From the NCBI RefSeq assembly GCF_017948485.1, contig NZ_JAFFSX010000007.1, positions 186,001 to 250,000 of the forward strand: DNA of 64,000 bases, read 5' to 3'. This document shows positions 26,235 through 34,990 of the stretch, in pieces; position 1 is the first letter of the stretch, and each line of letters begins with the position of its first letter. The notes below the pieces were generated by a model. The model was given only the letters and a program-made list of their open reading frames with translations. It had not been told where the DNA came from and ran no database searches. This DNA is from Streptomyces sp. GESEQ-35 (GTDB lineage Bacteria > Actinomycetota > Actinomycetes > Streptomycetales > Streptomycetaceae). Position numbers and translations under genes: made by a program.

Positions 26235-27548
26235 ATGCCCGAGCGTGGGGCGTCCAGGGCACCCATATCGAAGAGACCCAACGAGACACAGGCGGCCGTA
26301 CCGGAAACGGAACCGGCCGCCCGTGCTGTGCGCCGCACCGGACTGCTCGTCACTCTCATCCTCGGCGGTCTGACCGCCGTGCCGCCGCTGTCGATGGACA
26401 TGTATCTCCCGGCGCTGCCGGAGGTCACCGGGTCCCTGCACGCGTCCGCCGCGACCGTCCAGCTCACGCTCACCGCCTGTCTGGCCGGCATGGCGTTCGG
26501 GCAGCTGGTGGTCGGCCCGATGAGCGACAAGTGGGGACGGCGGCGCCCGCTGCTCATCGGCCTCGCGGTCTACATCGTCGCCACCGCCCTGTGTGCCGTG
26601 GCGCCCACCGTGGAACTCCTGGTCGCCTGCCGACTGGCACAGGGACTCGCGGGCGCGGCCGGGATCGTGATCGCGCGAGCGGTCGCCCGCGATCTCTACG
26701 ACGGCATGGCCATGGCCCGCTTCTTCTCCACCCTCATGCTGATCTCGGGGGTCGCGCCGATCGTGGCGCCGCTGATCGGCGGGCAGATCCTCCAGGTGAC
26801 GGACTGGCGGGGCGTGTTCGTCGTGCTCGTGGTGGTCGGGGTGGCGCTGACCGCCGTCGTCTGGGTGAAGCTGCCCGAGACGCTGCCGCCCGCCGAACGC
26901 CACAGCGGCGGCACGGGCGAGGCCCTGCACGCGATGCGGCGGCTGCTCGCCGACCGCACCTTCTCCGGCTACATGATCGCGGGCGGCTTCGCCTTCGCCT
27001 CCCTCTTCGCCTACATCTCCGCCTCGCCGTTCGTGATCCAGGAGATCTACGGAGCCTCGCCGCAGACCTTCAGCCTGCTGTTCGGCCTCAACTCGGTCGG
27101 CCTGATCGCCGTCGGCCAGCTCAACGGGAAGGTGCTGGTCGGGCGGGTCAACCTCGACAAGGTGCTGGGGACCGGACTCGTGATCGTCATCGCCGCCGCG
27201 ACCGCGCTGCTGCTGATGTCCCTCGACGTGTTCGGCGAGGTGGGGCTGGTGCCGGTGGCCGCCGCGCTGTTCGTGCTGATGTCCGCCATGGGCATCACCC
27301 TGCCCAACACCCAGGCCCTCGCCCTCATGCGCACCCGGCACGCCGCCGGCTCCGCGTCCGCCCTGCTCGGCACGTCCTCCTTCCTCATCGGTGCGATCGC
27401 CTCCCCGCTGGTCGGCGTCGCCGGTGAGGACACCGCCCTCCCGATGGCCGTCGTCCAACTGGCGGCGGCACTGGTGGCACTGGCCTGCTTCATGGGAATG
27501 TGCCGTCCTTGGAACACACGTACGGAAATGGAGGGAGCGGGGAGCTGA
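26235..27548 (+). CDS. MFS multidrug exporter, Bcr/CflA subfamily
   Basis: A 437-residue transporter with 12 predicted membrane helices. The Bcr/CflA signature is clear: S-M-D-M-Y-L-P-A-L-P in helix 1, then G-P-M-S-D-K-W-G-R-R-R-P (motif A) and an R-A-V-A-R-D-L-Y-D segment after helix 4. A 45-residue hydrophilic N-terminus precedes helix 1. ATG 26235 has AGGGAGGGC upstream. The next gene begins inside its 3' end, so the two are co-transcribed. Confidence 0.9.
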   Translation: MPERGASRAPISKRPNETQAAVPETEPAARAVRRTGLLVTLILGGLTAVPPLSMDMYLPALPEVTGSLHASAATVQLTLTACLAGMAFGQLVVGPMSDKWGRRRPLLIGLAVYIVATALCAVAPTVELLVACRLAQGLAGAAGIVIARAVARDLYDGMAMARFFSTLMLISGVAPIVAPLIGGQILQVTDWRGVFVVLVVVGVALTAVVWVKLPETLPPAERHSGGTGEALHAMRRLLADRTFSGYMIAGGFAFASLFAYISASPFVIQEIYGASPQTFSLLFGLNSVGLIAVGQLNGKVLVGRVNLDKVLGTGLVIVIAAATALLLMSLDVFGEVGLVPVAAALFVLMSAMGITLPNTQALALMRTRHAAGSASALLGTSSFLIGAIASPLVGVAGEDTALPMAVVQLAAALVALACFMGMCRPWNTRTEMEGAGS

Positions 27549-28675
27549 GCGCGCCGAGACTGCGCAGCGGCACACCGGAACGGGCCGGACTCGACCCCGG
27601 GGAACTCCGCCATCTCGTCCGCGAGGTGGGCAACCTCACCGCCGGCGAACGCCCCTGGGCGGCGGGCACCGTCCTGGTCGCCGGGCGCGGCCCCGTCATC
27701 GCCGTCGAGGAGGCCGCGGGTTGGGCCGTACGGTACGAGGCCTACGACCCGGAGACCGACGCGGGCGTGGAGCTGCCGCCGGGCGACCGGGTCCCGATGA
27801 CGGTCGGCACCCCCTTCGACATCGCGTCCCTGACCAAGCTGTTCACGGCCGTCGCCGCCGTCCAGCAGATCGAGCGGGGGACGCTCGGCATCGACGCGCG
27901 CGTGGGCGCGTACCTGCCGGACTTCCGGGCGGCGGCCGCGCACGGCATCACGGTCCGCCAACTGCTCACCCACACCTCGGGACTCCGCCCCGAACTCCCG
28001 CTGTACGACTGCGCCGACGACGCCGAACGGCTGGCGCTGCTGCGGGCGGAGGCACCCGTGGGCGTGCCCGGCACCTACTGCTACTCCGACCTCAACCCGC
28101 TCCTCCTCCAGTACCTCCTGGAACGCATCACCGGCCGCACCCTCGACGTCCTCGTCCACGACGGCATCACCCGACCGCTGGGGATGACGGCGACGACCTA
28201 CGGCCCCTGCTCCAACGCGGCCGCCACGGAGGACCAGCGACGCCCGTGGGCCAAAGCGGACCGGGGCATGCTGCGGGGCGTGGTCCACGACGAGAACGCG
28301 TGGGCGCTCGGCGGGGTCGCCGGTCACGCGGGCCTGTTCTCGACGGGCCCCGACCTGGCGGTGTTCTGCCGGGCACTCCTCGCGGGCGGTTCCTACGGTC
28401 CGGCCCGCATCCTCGGCGCCGACTTCGTGGAGCTGCTGCTGACCGCGCCGGGGCTGGGCTTCGCGGTGGACCAGCCGTGGTTCATGGGGGAGCTGGCGGG
28501 GGAGGGGGCGGTCGGTCATACGGGGTTCACGGGGACATCGCTGGTCCTGGACCCGGTGACGGACACGTTCCTGGTGCTGCTGGCGAACACCGTCCATCCG
28601 CGGAGACGGGCCGCGGACAGCGGGCCGAGGGCGAGGGCGGGGACGAGGGTGGCACGGGCGGTGCGGGGGCTGTAG
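27500..28675 (+). CDS. Beta-lactamase-like serine hydrolase
   Basis: A 391-residue class C beta-lactamase/esterase fold: S110-L-T-K113 (S-x-x-K nucleophile and base), a Y-S-D-L-N motif about 80 residues later (Y-x-N-like), and H-T-G near residue 338. No signal peptide, so it acts in the cytoplasm, probably as an esterase or peptidase rather than a lactamase. The GTG at 27500 gives a 49-base overlap with the exporter gene. No ATG or GTG nearer the exporter stop preserves the conserved region better. Confidence 0.85.
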   Translation: MPSLEHTYGNGGSGELSAPRLRSGTPERAGLDPGELRHLVREVGNLTAGERPWAAGTVLVAGRGPVIAVEEAAGWAVRYEAYDPETDAGVELPPGDRVPMTVGTPFDIASLTKLFTAVAAVQQIERGTLGIDARVGAYLPDFRAAAAHGITVRQLLTHTSGLRPELPLYDCADDAERLALLRAEAPVGVPGTYCYSDLNPLLLQYLLERITGRTLDVLVHDGITRPLGMTATTYGPCSNAAATEDQRRPWAKADRGMLRGVVHDENAWALGGVAGHAGLFSTGPDLAVFCRALLAGGSYGPARILGADFVELLLTAPGLGFAVDQPWFMGELAGEGAVGHTGFTGTSLVLDPVTDTFLVLLANTVHPRRRAADSGPRARAGTRVARAVRGL

Positions 28676-28707
28676 CGGGAGTGTTTGGGCTGAATTGTGC
28701 GGACCTG

Positions 28708-28766
28708 CGCTGAAATCCAGCCCCTCCGGCGTTTGAGGAGCGGGGTCGAAGGGGCGGAGCCCCTTC
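28708..28766. repeat. Streptomyces-type intergenic repeat with hairpin
   Basis: The stretch containing CCAGCCCCTCCGGCGTTTGA followed by AGGAGCGGGG and the hairpin GAAGGGGC-GGA-GCCCCTTC (28748-28766, 8-bp perfect stem) matches, from memory, a sequence scattered through Streptomyces intergenic regions. It lies after the hydrolase gene and may act as its terminator. Confidence 0.6.
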
Positions 28767-28847
28767 AGGACGGGACGGGTAGGGGCGGCGGGGGCGAGGA
28801 AGGTCCAGGCGCGCACCCCCACCCGGCCGCACTCGTAGAATCGCCGG

Positions 28848-29840
28848 GTGAACGCCCCCGCACACCCGGCCGAGACCCTGCGCGGCACCCTCGCGACCCT
28901 CCTCGACGGCCTCCCGCCGCGCCAGGCCGCGCAGGCCGTGGAGCGTCTGATCGCGAACTACCGCGGGGCCACCCCGACCGACGCCCCCATCCTCCGCGAC
29001 AGCGCCGACGTCGCCGCGTACGCCGCCTACCGCATGCCCGCGACCTACGAGGCGACACACTCGGCGCTGGAGGCGTTCGCGCAGGCAGTGCCGGACTGGG
29101 CGCCGGGCAGCCACGTCGACGTCGGCGGCGGGACGGGCGCCGCGACCTGGGCGGTCACCGCGACCTGGTCCGGCGAGCGCAGCGTCACCGTCCTCGACTG
29201 GGCCGAGCCCGCCCTCGCCCTGGGCCGGGAGATCGCCGCCGCCAACCCGGCCCTACGGGACGCCCGCTGGCAGCGCTCTCGAATCGGAGCGGCGCTCAAA
29301 ATCGAGAGCACTGATCTCGTCACGGTCTCCTACGTCCTCAACGAACTCACCGCCCCCGACCGCGCCACCCTCGTCGAGACCGTCGCCTCCGCCGCACAGG
29401 CCGTCGTGATCGTCGAACCGGGCACCCCCGACGGCTACGCCCGCATCATCGAGGCCCGCGACCGCCTCATCACCGCCGGCTTCCACATCGCCGCCCCCTG
29501 TCCGCACAGCGCCGACTGCCCCATCGTCCCCGGCACGGACTGGTGCCACTTCTCGGCCCGCGTCAGCCGTTCCTCTCTGCACCGCCAGGTCAAGGGCGGC
29601 TCCCTCCCCTACGAGGACGAGAAGTTCGCCTACGTCGCCGCCACCCGCCTCCCGGTCACTCCGGCCCCCTCCCGCGTCGTACGCAAGCCGCAGATCCGCA
29701 AGGGCCAGGTCCTCCTCGACCTCTGCGAAACCGACCCCGCCCTCCACCGGACCACCGTCACCAAGCGCCACGGCGACCTGTACAAGGCGGCGCGGGACGC
29801 CGACTGGGGCGACGCCTGGCCCCCTCCGGCGGAGGACTAG
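28848..29840 (+). CDS. Rsm22-family (METTL17-like) small-subunit ribosomal protein
   Basis: A 330-residue Rsm22-family protein with a methyltransferase fold: D-V-G-G-G-T-G-A-A-T-W (about 88-98) resembles the SAM loop. The second half has the family Cys cluster C-P-H-S-A-D-C-P and later C-H-F and D-L-C-E, which in relatives bind an iron-sulfur cluster. The C-terminus K-R-H-G-D-L-Y-K-x4-D-W-G-D is strongly conserved. The family helps assemble the small ribosomal subunit; catalysis is not proven. GTG start at 28848. Its TAG shares the palindrome CTAG with the convergent peptidase stop. Confidence 0.85.
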   Translation: MNAPAHPAETLRGTLATLLDGLPPRQAAQAVERLIANYRGATPTDAPILRDSADVAAYAAYRMPATYEATHSALEAFAQAVPDWAPGSHVDVGGGTGAATWAVTATWSGERSVTVLDWAEPALALGREIAAANPALRDARWQRSRIGAALKIESTDLVTVSYVLNELTAPDRATLVETVASAAQAVVIVEPGTPDGYARIIEARDRLITAGFHIAAPCPHSADCPIVPGTDWCHFSARVSRSSLHRQVKGGSLPYEDEKFAYVAATRLPVTPAPSRVVRKPQIRKGQVLLDLCETDPALHRTTVTKRHGDLYKAARDADWGDAWPPPAED

Positions 29841-31174
29841 GACACCTCCGCCCAGCGGCGCAGGGTGGCGACGGCCGCGGCGTGGTCGGCGGGGGACAGG
29901 TCCGTGAGCCTCACGTGGTGGTTGGTGCCGGGCGCCCACAGGACGCGTGAGTCGTGGGCGCCGGGACGGAAGGGTTCGGCGACGGCCGGGTCCAGGGCGC
30001 CGTTGACGAAGAGCAGCCGGCTGCCGCGCCGGCGGACCCAGTGGTCGACGTCCGGCATGGCGTCGGAGTCGAAGCGCAGCGGGATGTCGCGGGGCACGAA
30101 GCTGCGGGGTTCGATGGCGCCCGGATGGCGGAGCACGTCCGCCAGGTGGCCGGTGGGGACGCTCAAGTACCCCATCTGCGTGCCGAGTTGGTACCAGTAC
30201 GGGATGTAGAACGCCGCGATCTCGTCGGCGTACACAGGGAGGGCCGCGGTGCGCTCCAGCCACGCGTAGAGCTCGTCGGTGGTGGCGTCCGGGCGGGGGA
30301 TGGTGCCGCCGTCCCCGGTGCCGTTCTGCCAGAACATGAACAGCACGCGCAGTACGGCTATCTCGAGCGCCTTGTCGGCGCTGCCGATGATGCGGAATCC
30401 GGTGCCGGCGGAGGCCGCCCAGGCCTGGTAGCGGGCGACCATCTCGGGACGGCGCAGGAGGATCTCGCGCTGCGCCGCCTTCAGCGCGTCACGGGTCTCG
30501 GCGGTGCCGACCCGCTCCAGGAAGCGGAGGTAGGCGGAGTCGTCGCGGTCGTCGACGTTGTTCGGCGCGGAGTAGGCGACGGTGCCGTCCACGTCGTACG
30601 GGTGGAACCGGCGGTGGTAGACGCTCGCCATCCCGCCCTTGCTGCCGCCGGTGGAGATCCACGGGCCGCGGTACAGCCCGCGGAACAGACGGACGACGCG
30701 GTGGTGGTCGTCGGCGGCCTGCCGGATCGTCAGGTGGGTGTAGTCGAGGGTCGCCGGGCGTGACGTGCCGAAGTAGCGGTGCTCGACCTGGAGTTGGTTG
30801 GCGTCGAGCAGGACGGTCGGCTCGGCCCGCCAGGGCGTGAGGTTCGCCTCGTATCCGGTCGAGGCCAGCACGGTGGGCCGGCCGGTGGAGGTGTGCAGCA
30901 GGGTGAGGCGCTGTTCGAAGGTGTCGGCCGCGGGGTCCGTGTGGTCGACCGGCTGGCGCAGGCCGAGGACGAAGAAGCGGTACCCGGGCTCGGCGCCCGG
31001 CCGTTCCTCGATCAGCCGCAGCCCCGGCAGGGCCCGTAAGGCATCCGCCACGTCGCCGCACCCGGCGCGGACCCGGCCCGTGGCCGCCTGCGCGGGAACG
31101 GGGGTCGCGGCGAGGGCCAGGCCCGCCGTCGAGGCCGTCGAGGTGAGCAGACGTCGTCTCGTCCAGGTACGCAT
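29837..31174 (-). CDS. Secreted S37-family tripeptidyl aminopeptidase
   Basis: A 445-residue peptidase with a Tat-type signal (T-R-R-R-L-L, residues 5-10, then an Ala-rich h-region ending A-Q-A-A). The S37 nucleophile elbow G-G-S178-K-G-G is present, with the later Asp in G-A-L-D-P and the His in T-N-H-H completing a Ser-Asp-His triad. These enzymes release tripeptides from peptides or process secreted proteins. Probably read after the DUF6243-like gene on the same strand (106-base gap). Confidence 0.9.
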   Translation of the reverse strand: MRTWTRRRLLTSTASTAGLALAATPVPAQAATGRVRAGCGDVADALRALPGLRLIEERPGAEPGYRFFVLGLRQPVDHTDPAADTFEQRLTLLHTSTGRPTVLASTGYEANLTPWRAEPTVLLDANQLQVEHRYFGTSRPATLDYTHLTIRQAADDHHRVVRLFRGLYRGPWISTGGSKGGMASVYHRRFHPYDVDGTVAYSAPNNVDDRDDSAYLRFLERVGTAETRDALKAAQREILLRRPEMVARYQAWAASAGTGFRIIGSADKALEIAVLRVLFMFWQNGTGDGGTIPRPDATTDELYAWLERTAALPVYADEIAAFYIPYWYQLGTQMGYLSVPTGHLADVLRHPGAIEPRSFVPRDIPLRFDSDAMPDVDHWVRRRGSRLLFVNGALDPAVAEPFRPGAHDSRVLWAPGTNHHVRLTDLSPADHAAAVATLRRWAEVS

Positions 31175-31280
31175 CGTGATTCCTCCCCGGTGTCGCTGAC
31201 CGTTTCAGTACAGCCACCGGACACCGGGGAGGAGATCCCGCGTGTGGGGGGACGTCGTCCCCCGGGCGGGGGAGACGCGG

Positions 31281-31469
31281 TCACGACGAGGTGTCCGCGG
31301 TGCCCCCCTGTTCGCGCTGTTCCTGGAGCTTGCGCAGCAGCTCCCGCTTCTGGGCCTGGGGGTCGACGGACCCTCCGACGCGGCCGCCTCGTGCGCCGCC
31401 GCGCAGCGCGGCGCGGCCGAGGTTGCTGCGGGTGCCGCCGACTCCGAGCATGTTTCCGCCTCGCGACAT
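31281..31469 (-). CDS. DUF6243-like small protein
   Basis: A 62-residue protein beginning M-S-R-G-G-N-M-L-G-V-G-G-T-R and ending in a charged helix (K-R-E-L-L-R-K-L-Q-E). The Gly/Arg-rich start followed by an L-R-K-L-Q-E helix matches, from memory, the DUF6243 family of Streptomyces. ATG 31469 is preceded by GGAG six bases away; in-frame ATGs at 31481 and 31496 lack such a site. Function unknown. It is divergent from a TetR gene, and a perfect operator (31500-31513) lies 30 bases before its start. Confidence 0.7.
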   Translation of the reverse strand: MSRGGNMLGVGGTRSNLGRAALRGGARGGRVGGSVDPQAQKRELLRKLQEQREQGGTADTSS

Positions 31470-31499
31470 CGCGATCTCCATATCTGACGACTGCATTGA

Positions 31500-31513
31500 A
31501 CGAGACGTCTCGT
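31500..31513. promoter_or_regulatory. TetR operator 1 (perfect 14-bp palindrome)
   Basis: ACGAGACGTCTCGT is a perfect palindrome in the promoter region of the DUF6243-like gene. It shares the half-site ACGAGACG with operator 2, 40 bases away, so both are probably bound by the TetR protein encoded at 31579. Confidence 0.7.
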
Positions 31514-31539
31514 CTCGCTTTCGACTGCACCACTGTCCA

Positions 31540-31558
31540 ACGAGACGTATCGTCTTGT
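31540..31558. promoter_or_regulatory. TetR operator 2 (autoregulatory)
   Basis: ACGAGACGTATCGTCTTGT is an imperfect palindrome (arms CGAGACG and CGTCTTG, one mismatch). It ends eight bases before a -10 like TAGATT (31567-31572), which is itself six bases before the tetR ATG. The site would cover the tetR promoter, giving autorepression, and the transcript would be leaderless. Confidence 0.65.
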
Positions 31559-31578
31559 CAACCTGATAGATTCGACCC

Positions 31579-32226
31579 ATGGCCAAGAACCACGTACTTG
31601 AGACGTCCTCCCCCGCCAAGCCCGCCCCCGACTCCACCCGCCGCAGCGAGAAGTCCCGTCGCGCCATCTACGACGCCGCCATCGAACTCGTTGCGGAAGT
31701 CGGCTACCCCAGGACCACCATCGAGGGCATCGCCGCCCGCGCCGGCGTCGGCAAGCAGACGATCTACCGGTGGTGGACCTCGAAGGCGGACGTCCTGCTG
31801 GAGGCCTTCCTCGATCTGAGCGAACAGGCGTCGCGGGACGCGGGCTCGGAGGAGGCGTACGTCATTCCGGACACGGGCGACCTCGCCGCCGACCTCAAAG
31901 CCGTGCTGCGGCTCACCGTCGACCAGCTCAAGGACCCCAGGTTCGAGGCGCCGTCCCGTGCCCTGGCCGCCGAAGGCGTGGTCGACGAGAAGCTCGGCCG
32001 GATCTTCATGACCAAGCTCCTCGAACCGTCGCTCCAGCTGTACGTCGACCGGGTGCGGGCCGCGCAGGACGCCGGCCAGGTGCGCCGGGACGTCGACCCG
32101 CGCATCGCCCTGGAGCTCTGGGTCTCCCCCCTCGCCCAGCGCTGGCTCCAGTACACGGGCCCGATCTCCTACGAGTACACCGACACCCTCGTCGACTACG
32201 CCCTGTACGGCCTGGCACCCCGCTAA
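31579..32226 (+). CDS. TetR-family regulator
   Basis: A 215-residue regulator with a TetR DNA-binding domain (about residues 24-72): I-Y-D-A-A-I-E-L-V, helix-turn-helix around I-E-G-I-A-A-R-A-G-V-G-K-Q-T-I-Y-R-W-W. The ligand-binding region is of the TetR C-terminal type with an A-S-R-A-L-like helix. No ribosome site precedes the ATG and a -10 element is almost adjacent, so leaderless translation is likely. Two operators upstream point to control of itself and of the divergent DUF6243-like gene, and perhaps the S37 peptidase beyond. Confidence 0.9.
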   Translation: MAKNHVLETSSPAKPAPDSTRRSEKSRRAIYDAAIELVAEVGYPRTTIEGIAARAGVGKQTIYRWWTSKADVLLEAFLDLSEQASRDAGSEEAYVIPDTGDLAADLKAVLRLTVDQLKDPRFEAPSRALAAEGVVDEKLGRIFMTKLLEPSLQLYVDRVRAAQDAGQVRRDVDPRIALELWVSPLAQRWLQYTGPISYEYTDTLVDYALYGLAPR

Positions 32227-32374
32227 ATACCGCCAAAGCAGTCGATGAACCCTTATTCAGGAGCCGCGTACGCCTCGTCCCACCTACCCCGGATGTGAGC
32301 TCCGGCCCCCCGGAGCGCAGGATGGTGGGACCATAGGGCATGCTGTCCGCACAACGGCGAGGGCGAGGGGATAG

Positions 32375-33112
32375 ATGAGCACGGAGTTCGGCGGTCGTTC
32401 CGGCCGGCAGGGCAAACTCTCCCAGTGGCTGCGCGGACGCCGCCCGAAGGAGGCCGCCGGCGACGGCGGCCGTGAGGTCCTGCTGCTCGCCGCCGCCGGA
32501 GCGGGCCTGCCGCTCGCACCCGCCGCATACCCGGCCCCCGGCTACCGCTGCTCCTGCGACCGCGTCGGCTGTCCCACCCCGGCCCGGCACCCGGTCTCCT
32601 TCGCCTGGCAGACGCAGTCCACCACCGACCGCGCCCAGATCGAGCGCTGGGCCCGGCACCAGCCGCAGGCCAACTTCATCACCGCGACCGGCATGGTGCA
32701 CGACGTCCTCGACGTGCCCCTGGAAGCCGGGCGCGAAGCGCTGGAGCGGCTGCTCGGCGCCGGCATCGAGGTCGGCCCGGTCGCCGAGAGCTCCGACGGC
32801 CGCCTGCTGTTCTTCACCCTCACCCGCGGCACCCCCGAGGACGAGGACGAGTGGTGGCCCTGCGAGCTGGACTGCCACCCCGAGACCGCGGACGAGCACC
32901 CCGGCCTGCGCTGGCACTGCCGCGGCTCGTACGTCCTCGTGCCGCCCGCCCGGCTCCCCGGCGACGACGGCCAGTCCGTGCACTGGGTACGCGGCCTGGA
33001 GCACCCGCTCCCCGACCCGCTGAGCGTGCTGGAATTCCTCACCGACGCCTGCGCCCGCTACGCCGGCGCGGAGCCCGACCACGTGTCCGCGGCCTGGCCC
33101 CACCGCCATTGA
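32375..33112 (+). CDS. PrimPol-like (bifunctional primase/polymerase N-terminal domain) protein
   Basis: A 245-residue protein resembling the N-terminal domain of bifunctional DNA primase-polymerases, a type found as a stand-alone gene in Streptomyces. A Cys cluster (C-S-C-D-R-V-G-C-P-T-P-A-R-H-P) near residue 60 fits the family, and W-A-R-H-Q-P-Q-A-N-F follows. Where active enzymes have a D-x-D metal site, this protein reads D-V-L-D-V-P-L-E, which may not be catalytic. There is no helicase or nuclease part. ATG 32375 follows GAGGGG. Activity is uncertain. Confidence 0.65.
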   Translation: MSTEFGGRSGRQGKLSQWLRGRRPKEAAGDGGREVLLLAAAGAGLPLAPAAYPAPGYRCSCDRVGCPTPARHPVSFAWQTQSTTDRAQIERWARHQPQANFITATGMVHDVLDVPLEAGREALERLLGAGIEVGPVAESSDGRLLFFTLTRGTPEDEDEWWPCELDCHPETADEHPGLRWHCRGSYVLVPPARLPGDDGQSVHWVRGLEHPLPDPLSVLEFLTDACARYAGAEPDHVSAAWPHRH

Positions 33113-33150
33113 GGGCCACTCAGGACCACTGAGGACCGTACGAAGAGCGG

Positions 33151-34155
33151 CTACTCGCCCTTCGCCGACGTGAGCCCCTGGATCCGGCCGAGGATCGTCA
33201 CCTTGCCGGCCCCCTTGGGGTCCAGCGCCACCTCGTTGGAGACGAACTCCATCGTCAGCGACTGCTTGATCTCACCGGTGGTCAGCGCCAGCACGTCATC
33301 GAGCGGCGTCGGCACCGACGTACCCGCATACGCCGTCTGCTTCTCGTAGTGGCGGGTGGTGAAGAACACCAGCGCCCCGCCGTCCTTCGTCCGCACCGCC
33401 AGCGGCGCGTAGTCGCCGTCCGTCAGCGGTTCGTCGATGAACTGGGTGACCAGACCCGGCTTCTTGGCGATCTTCTGCCGCTCCGTGCGCCACCCGCTGG
33501 TGTGCGAGTTCTCCGCGAAGGCGGATTCCCCGCCGTCCTTGAGGTACTTGGCGTACTCCTGGCTCAAGTCCGCCGGTTCGGCGGCCAGTCCGGCGGAGTT
33601 CACGGGCACGCCCTCGGCGTATCCGTCCGCGTCCTTCTTGAACTCCGGTACGTCGTCGGGCGCGACCAGCGTCAGATACGCCACCTCCCACGCCTCGTCG
33701 AGACCGCCGCGGGTGAACACGAACAGCCAGCGTGCGCTGCCGCCCTTGTTGGCCGCCGCGTCGGCGACGAACCAGCGCGGCCAGCCCGCCTTCTCGACGA
33801 TCGTGTACGTCACGTCCGACAGTTTCAGCGGCAAGTGGTTCGCATTCCCCTCGGGGCTGCCCGCCTGCCCGGCTTTCAGCCGCGCCGCGTCGATGTCGCC
33901 GAGGGCGCCGGTGACGTGATCGGCGTCCAGGGAACTGTCGTACGCCTTGTCGGCATCGTTGTATGCGGTCGTGAACTGCTGGAGCGCCTTGGCGGCTTCG
34001 GCCCGGGTGGCCGCGGGGAGTACCTCGCGCTCCCCGTGCACCACCATGCAACCGCTCGCTGTCAGCGACAAAGCGGTCATGGAGGCTGCTATCAGCGCGC
34101 TCCGGTCAATCCTGCGACGACTGAGCAGCCTTCGAAGGCCGCGATCCCTGCTCAT
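33151..34155 (-). CDS. Lipoprotein of the Efe operon (function unknown)
   Basis: A 334-residue lipoprotein: Arg-rich N-terminus, hydrophobic stretch and lipobox L-T-A-S-G-C36. The mature part has no motif I recognise, and is acidic/charged with W-x-F-V-A-D and W-L-F-V-F-T patterns. It begins within the last 50 bases of efeU, so it is translated from the same mRNA. It may help the iron importer at the membrane, but that is inference from context only. Confidence 0.75.
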   Translation of the reverse strand: MSRDRGLRRLLSRRRIDRSALIAASMTALSLTASGCMVVHGEREVLPAATRAEAAKALQQFTTAYNDADKAYDSSLDADHVTGALGDIDAARLKAGQAGSPEGNANHLPLKLSDVTYTIVEKAGWPRWFVADAAANKGGSARWLFVFTRGGLDEAWEVAYLTLVAPDDVPEFKKDADGYAEGVPVNSAGLAAEPADLSQEYAKYLKDGGESAFAENSHTSGWRTERQKIAKKPGLVTQFIDEPLTDGDYAPLAVRTKDGGALVFFTTRHYEKQTAYAGTSVPTPLDDVLALTTGEIKQSLTMEFVSNEVALDPKGAGKVTILGRIQGLTSAKGE

Positions 34156-34987
34156 CGGCTACCTTCACCTTCCCCTTCCCGGAGGCGAACCCTACCGGGG
34201 CGAAGAACAACGCGAGCGTCGGGATCAAGTACAGCAGCCACACCGTGACCTGGAGGACGGTCGGATCCGGCTGGAAGTTGAAGACACCCTTCAGCAGAGT
34301 GCCGTACCAGCTGTCCGGCGGGATCGTGCCGCTGATGTCGAAGGCCTTGTTGTTCAGGCCCGGCAGCCAGTCGGCCTCCTGGAGATCGTGGAAGCCGTAC
34401 GCCAGCACGCCCGCCGCCACGACGACCAGCATGGCGCCGGTCCAGGTGAAGAACTTCGCGAGGTTGATCCGCACAGCACCCCGGTAGAACAGCCAGCCGA
34501 GGACGACCGCGGTGACGATGCCCAGGGCCACGCCGACCAGCGGGCGCGGGGTCCCGTCGCCGGCCGCGCGCACCGACGCCCACACGAACAGGGCCGTCTC
34601 CAAGCCCTCGCGGCCCACCGCCAGGAACGCCGTCGCCACCAGTGCGCCGGTGCCCATCTGGAGGGCGGCGTCGAGCTTGCCGTGCAGTTCGGCCTTCAGA
34701 TGCCGGGCGGTGCGCCGCATCCAGAACACCATCCACGTCACCAGGCACACCGCGAGGATCGACAGCGAGCCGCCGAGCGCCTCCTGCGCCTCGAACGTCA
34801 GCTCCTGGGAACCGAATTCGAGCGCGCAGCCGAAGCCCAGCGCGATGGCGATCGCGACGCCGATGCCGAGCCAGATCGGCTTCAGCGCGTCCCTGCGGTC
34901 CGTCTTCACCAGATAGGCGATCAGGATGCAGACGACGAGGCTGGCCTCCAGGCCCTCGCGCAGACCGATCAGGTAGTTGGAGAACAC
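34106..34987 (-). CDS. efeU: EfeU, FTR1-family iron permease
   Basis: A 293-residue, seven-helix permease with the two FTR1 iron-binding motifs R10-E-G-L-E14 (helix 1) and R126-E-G-L-E130 (helix 4). It carries iron across the cell membrane after oxidation by the partner proteins. It starts three bases after efeB ends. The C-terminal 20 residues are charged. With EfeO and EfeB it forms a ferrous iron uptake system. Confidence 0.93.
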   Translation of the reverse strand: MFSNYLIGLREGLEASLVVCILIAYLVKTDRRDALKPIWLGIGVAIAIALGFGCALEFGSQELTFEAQEALGGSLSILAVCLVTWMVFWMRRTARHLKAELHGKLDAALQMGTGALVATAFLAVGREGLETALFVWASVRAAGDGTPRPLVGVALGIVTAVVLGWLFYRGAVRINLAKFFTWTGAMLVVVAAGVLAYGFHDLQEADWLPGLNNKAFDISGTIPPDSWYGTLLKGVFNFQPDPTVLQVTVWLLYLIPTLALFFAPVGFASGKGKVKVADEQGSRPSKAAQSSQD

Positions 34988-34990
34988 GGG

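Noticed and set aside
27047..28888. 613-codon minus-strand frame opposite the exporter and hydrolase genes
   Set aside because: Low-complexity antisense frame without motifs; both plus-strand genes have clear family signatures.
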